Assembly (NCBI GenBank): GCA_030533445.1
Contig: CM060081.1
Location: forward strand, 767,315 to 831,314
Reading direction: 5' to 3'
Source: Cyprinodon diabolis
Lineage: Eukaryota > Chordata > Actinopteri > Cyprinodontiformes > Cyprinodontidae
Length of the DNA: 64,000 nt
Shown here: piece by piece, positions 56,226 through 64,000 of the stretch
Numbering within the stretch: the first letter of the stretch is position 1
How the letters are laid out: every line of letters starts with the position of its first letter
The notes under the pieces: generated by a model
Told to the model about the DNA's origin: nothing
The model's input: the letters and a program-made list of their open reading frames with translations, nothing else
Databases searched by the model: none
Program-made: the position numbers and the translations under genes

Positions 56226-56815
56226 CCCTGGACTTCTGTGCCCAGACTGGCTTAATTACTCATTTTATTCTCCTGTCTAACTTGCCCAGTTTCTCATTAC
56301 TGCTCATCTGATCCACCTGCTTCTACCCCATTCAAGCTACCTGCTTCCAGCCATCAGGGCCAGATTATTTCTCTCCAGCCAGTGGTGGAAGGGTTCTTAG
56401 CATATGTGAGTGTTTCTGATTACCTAATCCTGACCTGTTCTTCCTCTCAACCTGCCTCTCTGAGCCTGACTGTTCCTGTTCTGATCTGTTTGCCTGACCT
56501 GGCTTCAGACTCCTGCTTCTTCGCCGGGGTTACTGGGAAACTCTGGGCGGCGCCTGCTGGATCTTGTTGGCAGCCCACCTGCTGGATCCTACCTCGTTCT
56601 CTAGTGATGGACTGAACTTTTAAACCAGGTTATTGACTGAGGTTCATAGTCTTCGTCTGTCAGGTTAACCTGGTCACTAACCTGTGTTTCATTTCTGCAG
56701 TTTCCTGCCTCAGTTTGCTGCCACTCCGATCCGCCAGTTTTTAATAAACGCTTTTTGAGAAATCCCGCTGTCTGTCTTGCCTGAATATTGGGTCCTCTGT
56801 TTTTAACCGTGAAAA
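56226..56815 (+). mobile_element. LTR-like sequence, plus sense
   Basis: CCTG-rich text (cctaatcctgacctgttctt, 56424) followed by tttaataaacgctttttgag (56743). It parallels 19770-21640. Ends are not clear. Confidence 0.5.
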
Positions 56816-57685
56816 TTCAGCATTTTCTGTTGGAAAGGAAGCATGATGTTAGCCATCCTACTGTCATTTATCTTGGTCCTAAAACAGAAATGAGGTTTGA
56901 ATGTATGTTATAAAGAACCAAAGTATCTGTTACTGTTTGTAAGATGTTAACAAACTTGTTTTTGAATATTTAAGACACAGCTTAATGAAATCCCTAATGG
57001 CAGGTTTATGATTTTACAGGTATAGAAGAAGCAAATGATCATGCCCTCCCTGTGCAGGACTGAACCCTAAAGGTAAACAGCTTAGCTTTCTCTCTTTTCC
57101 AACAACTTTGCTTCCTCTCCTCCTCCTCCTCCTCCATTGATTCAACCTGTATTGATTAACTTTGTGCACACATTCATGAACACCCAACCAATTACTATGC
57201 ATAGGGAGTTGCAGTTTGGGGTGATACACCATTAACAGCCTCATTGGAACATTATCCTGCTCATTTGCTCCAGGGATGGAGCTTCCTGTCAAACTTTGAG
57301 AGAAGTTTAAAGGCAATGCTGTGTCTGTCTGTTTTTATAACTTTGAACAATGTTTTTATTTGTTTATTTGACAGCTGGTGACAGAATGTCACCTTTTCTG
57401 CAGACAGAAAACGATACAGCAGGCATTTCTTGACCACTAACTATTCTACGGTAGACTGGTTATCAGGGTTGGGAATCGCTTGAATTGAAGCTAGATCAAT
57501 TCTGATCCCTCGTTTCGATTTCAGTTACTGCCGTATAAGAGCAGTAACTTATTATTTTATTCAGCTGACTGAAAGTACTACGGAGTTGGAGGAGAAAGCA
57601 GGATAATGGAGGTTTTCTTAAGGAACGTATCATTAAGGAATTTCATCCTAAGATTCCTTCACTGCAGCTAATTTCAACTCAGCAA
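56816..57685. other. Unassigned stretch with a possible hAT end
   Basis: (CTC)n at 57117-57136. cagggttgggaatcgcttga at 57464 resembles a hAT-type CAGGGTTGGGAATCG terminus, but no partner end was found. No gene. Confidence 0.4.
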
Positions 57686-58090
57686 TGTCAGGATTTGGTG
57701 TTGGTTTGAGGACCCAAATGCAGAGGCCAGTAGGCAGAGGTGAATTTAAGTGGGTTTAATGATGTTCACAGGAACTGAGGCAGAAATCAAAATCCAACAG
57801 AAAACAACAAACGCACCAGAACCAAGGAGACATCAGGGGTAAACCAAAAACTCTAGGAGCCAGGGAGAGACGAGGAAAGCAGACAGACGTTAGACGAGGA
57901 TCCAACAAACAGGAACTGAAGAGGGAGGCTTTTAAAGGGGACAGAGACAAAGAGAGGGCTAACGAGGGGATTGGAAACAGGTGAGGGCAGAACAGAAAAC
58001 AGAGCAAGGGAAAGAGGACACAAGAGGGCAGCAGAGGACAACAAATGGAAAACCAAGAAAAACAGGAACTAACAAACCAAGACTTTGACA
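57686..58090 (-). mobile_element. Solo LTR, 405 bp
   Basis: tgtcaggatttggtg to gactttgaca, about 95% similar in reverse complement to 21880-22283. The flanks agcaa and atcaa could be a 5-bp duplication with one mismatch. On the minus strand it has a TATA-like tttaaaag and a cattaaa signal. Confidence 0.88.
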
Positions 58091-58753
58091 ATCAAGATGT
58101 GAACGAGATATTTCTTTTGAGGACAGAGGAAAGATGAGATTTATGTGCTTTTCATTATATGGATCAAAACCAGCGTTTTCGCCATATAATTGATCATGGT
58201 GCACCGCCATAGGAAACAATGGCCGCCACATCTTCAGAGGAATCCACAAATAAATAAAAGCTACAGTAAAGCATAATGAAGCAGAATAGTTAGAATTAGG
58301 TTTATTTTGGAAAACCAGCGATACTGCCTGCTGTCTGTCTTGTAATCTAGAGATAAGTGAGAATGTCTTAAATTGAGTGTATTTACCCTTAATTTGAGTA
58401 GGTAAATGAGATAGTTTGCCAATAGAATTGGTATTTTTACTCTTAAGATAAGATAATTAGATAATATGCACTTGAAACAAGACAATGCAATTTTTTGAAT
58501 TTTTACGGAAAGACAATGCAATTGTGTTTTCTTATTTTAAATCTAAATTGTCTTGTTCCATTGGCAAAATGTCTCTTTTATCTCCTCAATCCAAGAACAA
58601 ATACACTTATTTTAAGAAAAAATTACTTAGCTAGACTTTGTTTTTTTCCAGTGTAGGTGCTTAGCATAGGAAGCTAACTGATGGCTACGGTGATGCACTT
58701 GATAGTCAGCAAGAACTAGAGACAACAGAGCAACTTTGTCACTATATTAGGTA
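58091..58753. other. Unassigned stretch
   Basis: Nothing recognised. Confidence 0.4.
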
Positions 58754-59300
58754 GGGGTGGGTATTGCAAAGAAGTCATGATGCGATTCTATCACGATGCA
58801 TCACGATACTTGAAATATTGCGATGCATCGCGATGCGTTGCGATATTTTCACTGAACACTGTAAGAAAAAGATACAGCCCTTACCAGTGGCTGACTGGCT
58901 GGGTGTGATCTAGATCGTGTCTTCAATTGATACATGACTGAAAGCAACTGAAATCATACATAGCTGCATTTACAGAAACGACTTTTGGAGGTGTTGCCAT
59001 GGAAACAAATACTGGAGAGAAATATTACTATTACTGGCGTGGACACACTGACAAAAAGATCTTAGGATTCATCAAACTTAAAATAACAAAATAAGGATAA
59101 TCAGTGCCCATCCGCAGCGACATCTGCTGGCCTGGAAGTTGTATTCCATTTGGTTTGGCTGATGTGCGTCAACCGTTCATGTATTTTATTAGTTCATTTA
59201 TTTTTTTTTTTATAATCGATTCTTGCCTTCAAGAATCGATGCAGTAGATCACAAAAATTAGAATCGCGATGCATCATCATGACGATTATTTTGCACACCC
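58754..59300. mobile_element. hAT-like MITE with gatgcatcgcgat motifs
   Basis: Left ggggtgggtattgcaaag; right, read inward, gggtgtgcaaaataatcg. Subterminal gatgcatcacgat/gcatcgcgat motifs occur at both sides (58770-58840 and 59260-59280), with tcgattcttg.cttcaagaatcga near the right. Flanks attaggta and ttaaggta agree at 6 of 8 positions, consistent with an old 8-bp duplication. No transposase. Confidence 0.65.
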
Positions 59301-59982
59301 TTAAGGTATAAGGAGATTTTTCAGAACCTTTTTCATAAAAAAAAGGTAGAACTTCATGTTAAAGCAGCAGTTCTTCTACCGTTACTGTCTGATTGGATAA
59401 AACACAACAATTGGTCGCTTTCATTGAGGTTCAGCTTCTAACCCCCAGATTCCACGTCCTCCGCTCCGCCCCGTCTGTCATGTTAACCAATGAGAACTGT
59501 TCCACATCCACCACTACGCTTCGGCACGTCACTGTCCACCTACGTCTTCTCCGTCCGACGGCATCTAAATACGGAGCCGAGCTATTTTTTGCTCCGCTCC
59601 ACTCCGGACAGCTCAAGATCCACAAATCCAATCGCACCAAACAGAAAGAATGATTTTGGGGTAAGGGGGGTCTACTGAGCAGGGCGGGTCATGAAGCTGG
59701 CTGCTCAGTGCTGATTGACAAAATAAGCTTAATGATTTGACTGACAGTGGAGAGATTTTCCTCATGAGACTCAGACAAGAAAGGAATCAGCGCCTCAATC
59801 CATAGCAGATCTCTTATCAGTGGATCTACCTCCCAGACCAATCAGGTTTCCTAGTTCCACCCAGACCTAGAACCATACATGGAGAAGCAGCATCTATGCT
59901 CCACAGATCTGGAACAAACTCCCAGCAGACTGGAAAGGAGCTGAAAGTCTGAGTTCTTTGGAGTCAGAGTTTGTTTAGAGCT
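59301..59982. other. Unassigned stretch
   Basis: GC-richer part at 59430-59640 with no recognised gene. Confidence 0.4.
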
Positions 59983-59987
59983 GATGG

Positions 59988-60428
59988 TGTCATGTTGGGT
60001 TCTAGGCGTCTAACCCACATGCAGTAATCACTCTTTGTTACAGTTAGAGTTGATCCAGAAAACTTGCAGTTTATAGAAGACGAGGATAAACACCTGCTCA
60101 GAGAGGATTCTGATCGGCAGGGGGGGAACCTTGTGGGTCCAGAGGCTAGTCGGCAGGCAGAGGGCTGAGGGCAGAGGCAGAGACTGAGACGGAGTGCAGG
60201 CAGGCAGATTCCAGACAGAGATTTCTTTCTCCAGGATTCCAGGTTTCCAGATAAGTCAGGATCAATACTGGCAAACACTCTGGCAGGGAAGTGTCAGCCT
60301 CCTTCTCCTTAAATAGGTCCTCTGATAAGCAGACAGGAAACAGGTGTGTAGAAGTACGCTCATGCCCTCAGGAGAAGATCTCAGGCGCCCTCTGGTGGAG
60401 AAAGTGGACAAACCTCCAGATCCCAACA
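59988..60428 (-). mobile_element. Solo LTR, 441 bp, 5-bp target duplication
   Basis: tgtcatgttggg to gatcccaaca, flanked by gatgg at 59983-59987 and 60429-60433. It belongs with 53670-54298 and 15787-16507 by its ends and by the ggcgccctctggtgg block. Confidence 0.92.
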
Positions 60429-60449
60429 GATGGAGATCAACTGTTAATA

Positions 60450-60690
60450 GAGGGATCGTTAGTTTAAAGTTGCACTGCTGCCTTGCATCAAGAATGTTCT
60501 GGGTTCAATTCCTGGTCTGGGGTCTTTCTGAATGGAGTTAGCATGTCTCCCTGAGCATGCCTGGTTCTCTCCTGGTACTCCCGCTTCCTTCCGCAGTCCA
60601 AAAACATGACTGTTAGGTTAATTGGGTAATGGACTGGAGTCTTGTCCAGGATGGACCCCGTCTCTCACCCACTGACAGCTTCAATATTGG
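60450..60690 (+). mobile_element. SINE-like / tRNA-like repeat
   Basis: Contains ggttcaattcc (60502-60512), a B-box-like word. The common fish repeat body follows: ctggggtctttctgaatgga, cttccgcagtccaaaaacatg, gttaggttaattgg. The A-box is not clean and the termini are unclear. Confidence 0.5.
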
Positions 60691-61488
60691 GCAGAAATCG
60701 AAATATCTGAGACAAGCTCACTGTGTCACACTGCTGCAGGAGGTGCTACAGACTCCTATAAACACACATCGTTGCTTTGGAGAAATGAAAAATGGCCTCA
60801 ATATAAACCAGCATGTTCTGCCCCAAAGTCCAGCACACACTCACCTTTAAATGGCGGCTGTGCAGTAAACACACACAACCACACACAAGGACACATGGTG
60901 TGCTCAGGAAACCATTAGGGACTTCGGTCCAATTCTGCTGACAGTAGATGGGCTTTACTATTCACTCCCACTATCATGATGATCACTATGATGTCCCCAC
61001 CTCCCTGCTAAATTGAGCTGTGCTCCATATAACCCTTTAGCTTTGCTACCCACACTAATAGAGCCCCCCCCCCCTCTTATTATCCCAGCATATAATAACC
61101 TCCATCCATTAACTTAGGGCTCTTCTGCTGGTCCTCACCATTACTTTCCTCTCTATCTTTTATTGCTTTTCTATGTGCTTCTGCCTCCCTCTGATTCTGC
61201 CACAGCAGACCGTCTCAGCCAGACAGGAGTAAGAGTACGGAAGCAGCAGCAGATATGTAGAGCTGCATATGGAGCCTTATGTAATGAGGCACGTTCTCTG
61301 CTGCATGTCAACCCTGTTTAAGTCCACATCAAGCATTGTGCTGTGAGGTTTTTTCACTGAGACTGTATCTATTTTACTCTGGTCTATTTAGCTCCGGCTG
61401 CAGAGACATGCAAAATGCAGGACTTTCTCCATTCGTGGATTGTTGCTCTGCGGCTCTAGATGTTGGTTTTCAGGATGAATCTGGTTTC
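60691..61488. other. Unassigned stretch
   Basis: C-run at 61065-61075. No gene or TE recognised. Confidence 0.4.
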
Positions 61489-61707
61489 TACGGAAGAGGA
61501 TTAGAGCCACTGAAAAAAAAAACAAAGTTAACTGATTTTTAAATTTTATTTCAGTTTAACATGGGAAAAAAGTCAGAATTCTGACTTTAATCTCAGAATT
61601 CTGACTTTTTTCTCAGAATTCTGACTTTTTTCCCATGTTAAACTGAAATAAAATTTAAAAATCAGTTAACTTTGTTTTTTTTTCAGTGGCCCTAATCCTC
61701 TTCCGTA
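61489..61707. mobile_element. GAATTC-array MITE, copy 5 (minimal, 219 bp)
   Basis: tacggaagaggattagagcc at 61489 and the inverse end at 61707. The interior is only three GAATTC units, so almost the whole element is one foldback palindrome (each arm about 100 bp). No 6-bp duplication is visible (ggtttc versus actgca). Confidence 0.95.
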
Positions 61708-62683
61708 ACTGCAGCTCCGGTGACCCATAAAACCTCTGCTCGGCCTCTCCAACGACAGTGAACCCCCTCCCCTCCAGCGCTAATGCTAGCAGAGCAATTA
61801 ATTGCCCACAAAAGCACAGACTCACACAAATCTTGTCTGGGGGCTAAGGTTTACGCCCAGTCATCTTTAAAAATCGTAATGACTTACCTCAACGTTGCGA
61901 AAAAATGCCAGATATTTTTCTCTTCAGCGCGACGTCTGGTGGAGGCTGAGGCGGAAGTACAATTGCCGCCAGAACTCTTCAAGAATTTGCATGCGCATAT
62001 TGCTCAATCTAATAAAAAGACTTTGCTTAAAATAAAAAAAATCAGTTTGGTGCCTCGCTGTCAGTTTATATTATAGTAAAGTTAAAAAAAATAGATTCAA
62101 CCATAAACATAACTAAGAAAGTTTAGTTTAATTGAGCAAACTATTTTTTTAATTCGTTGGAATGAAAACAAACACATTAAATGAAAAACAGCTTTGTTTC
62201 ACTTTTTTCAGTGTGTTTTCATCATTTGGTCGCAGATATCTACAGATAATTTGGTGCTTGTTGAGATTTTTAGCCAACTTCGTAGTCTAAAAATGATGAT
62301 AAACTGCAGTTATTTAGGAAATTTAATATTTTAATTTTAAGCTAGTTTTGGATTAATGTTTTTCTAGAATTACATCATAATTAACACCAAAAATCCTCAT
62401 CTGAAAACCTGTTTCTGTTATTAATTATATAATGTTTGGTGTGTTAATACATCTCTTTAAGGAAAGAGGAAGGTTTTCTTTTTTTATCATCCTTTCATTC
62501 TGCAATCAGCGAGAATGTAAGGGATGCTTTAAGGTTTAAACCTTTCAAAACAGAGATTTAGATCATTAGAATATTAACTGGCACTTTTAATTAGTTAAGA
62601 TATTTTTCTTTGTTCCAAACCTGAAAAAAAAAGGGTTTCTGTTTTCCAGTAAAGTGATTTTTACTTTTATTATTAATAATATT
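61708..62683. other. Unassigned stretch
   Basis: 61740-62080 may be a degraded TE (gaggcggaagtacaattgcc). The rest is AT-rich. No gene supported. Confidence 0.4.
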
Positions 62684-63027
62684 CATTACAATTCAGTTTA
62701 TTTCTATAGCTCCAATTCACATCATGTCATCTCAGGTCACTTTCCAGTTCAACCACATCATCCAGTCAGATTGATTCAAAGTTTTCTGTCTAAGGAAAAC
62801 CAGCTGATTGCATCGACTCATTGACTCTTCAGCAATCCCTCACACTAAGCATGCTTGTAGCGACAGTGGAGAGGAAAAACTCCCTTTGAACAGGAAGAAA
62901 CCTCCAGCAGAACCAGGCTCAGTGTGAGCGGCCATCTGCTGAGGCCCACTGGGGTTCAAGGAGACAGAAGCAGACATAGAAAAAGAAGCATAGATACAAA
63001 AGGCAACTGTAAAAGGTGGTCCAATCG
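62684..63027 (-). mobile_element. L2-type LINE 3' UTR fragment
   Basis: attcagtttatttctatagc through gaagcatagatacaaaaggc, same subfamily as 977-1497 and overlapping the 55705-55935 copy. 5' truncated, no coding part. Confidence 0.9.
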
Positions 63028-64000
63028 GGGACTTTTTATTTATTATTTTTCTATTTTATTTTTACTTCTGTAACAATGCAACCAGGTCATTTCCAGGCCT
63101 TGTAATTTATTCCCCACTGCTGAGCTTTTGCTGGTCATTTAATCCTGTTGCTCAGCTGTCAGTCAGCAGACCTTCCGTCTCCAATATGGTGCCGTCTACC
63201 TTCTTCATCTTTAAAGCCAGAATTCCTAGCCTTATACGGCAATATTTGGTCGGTAATTATGCAGGTTTCCATTTCTCGGAAGTAGACTTCATGAGGTTTA
63301 TGAGGAACATTCATTGAAGTTAAGGACGTTTGTTGGAACTAATGGGTTGCAGGAAATTAAGATAAATAGGAAAATGTTGCAGCATGAGGAACATTGTTCA
63401 GCTCAGGAAGCTCTCTGCGCTTGCAGACATTACTGAAGTATTTAAGGAAGATTTATCAGTAATTTTAGGTGTCATTTCAGGTTATAAAGGTCTATAATTT
63501 ATCAGCATGTATCTGATTTAGCAGTTGCTGTCATCCGTCAGTAAACAGTTCTACCTTTCTGAAACCTTTCTGATCCTGATTATTATGATTATCATAAAAC
63601 TTCACTGTAAAGAAATAGTTCCATAAACACATTTTGGAATTTTCTCTCGTAGGTTTTAGGTTTACGGTTTATCCCAAACCCAACTTTGAACACCAACTTA
63701 CACGTTTCTTTATAGGGAAGAGTTAGATTTTTTTTAAGTTGTCACAGAGAAATTTAAAGCTTGACAACTTGACATAAGATTACATTCGACAACCTGAAGG
63801 AAGAGGATTTTGTTGCTTCTGATTGTTGCTGTTGGACAGGATGATCCAATTATTAATCTCTAAATATATAGATTATGAGCCCTGGAAGTCACAATAAATA
63901 TGTTTAATTTAAACATATTAAACATTTATTTTTAAATAATTCCTTTGGAATACAAATCCATTAAAATGATCATTTTAATATAAAAGTTAAACCATAGGAA
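63028..64000. other. Unassigned stretch
   Basis: No gene or TE recognised up to the window edge. AT-rich. Confidence 0.4.

Overview
The window looks like intergenic or intronic DNA from a teleost fish. The evidence is the repeat content: Tc1/mariner elements with typical fish terminal repeats, L2/CR1-group LINEs with their common fish 3' tail, hAT-type MITEs, a tRNA-derived SINE and many solo LTR-like sequences. No host protein-coding gene can be supported. Nearly all coding potential is transposable-element (TE) derived or is an artefact of tandem repeats. The species cannot be named from the sequence.

Layout. 1-4600: GGAT microsatellite, L2 3' fragment joined to a hAT end, a single-copy-looking stretch rich in homeodomain-like sites (about 2430-2940), and a 544-bp unit bounded by a 19-bp inverted repeat. 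4600-11000: LINE relics, a broken Tc1-like element (5595-6849), two degraded solo LTRs, and a Tc1-like element with an open 346-aa transposase (9633-10852). 11000-15500: LINE relics split by a MITE, single-copy-looking DNA, then a MITE turned into a 20-bp-unit satellite (14179-14893) abutting a hAT-like end. 15787-18581: 3' end of an LTR retrotransposon on the minus strand with a highly repetitive reading frame. 19000-29300: LTR-like copies, a 1.07-kb inverted-repeat element with TTAGGG-like interior, an L2 relic split by a solo LTR, and a hAT-like MITE. 29356-35100: second MITE copy, single-copy-looking DNA with an RFX-type X-box, and the second copy of the 346-aa Tc1-like element. 35116-42100: a 3.9-kb L2-type LINE inserted in an LTR-like repeat, with a copy of its empty site about 2.3 kb further on, plus a second LINE interrupted by MITE copy 3. 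42200-47900: nested hAT-type elements, a 2.5-kb 20-bp satellite, a short array of the same unit in inverse orientation, and a SINE. 48000-53200: a possible first exon and two 11-bp minisatellites with shared flanks. 53670-63030: solo LTRs with 5-bp target duplications, MITE copies 4 and 5, L2 tails and further hAT-like pieces.

The most unusual content is a five-member MITE family. Its ends read TACGGAAGAGGATTAGGGCC, it has 6-bp target duplications, and its interior is built of 20-bp units around a palindromic GAATTC core. In one copy the interior has expanded into a higher-order satellite. Also notable are two near-identical Tc1-like copies with complementary defects: one has intact catalytic residues but a damaged right end, and the other has intact ends but has lost a catalytic Asp.
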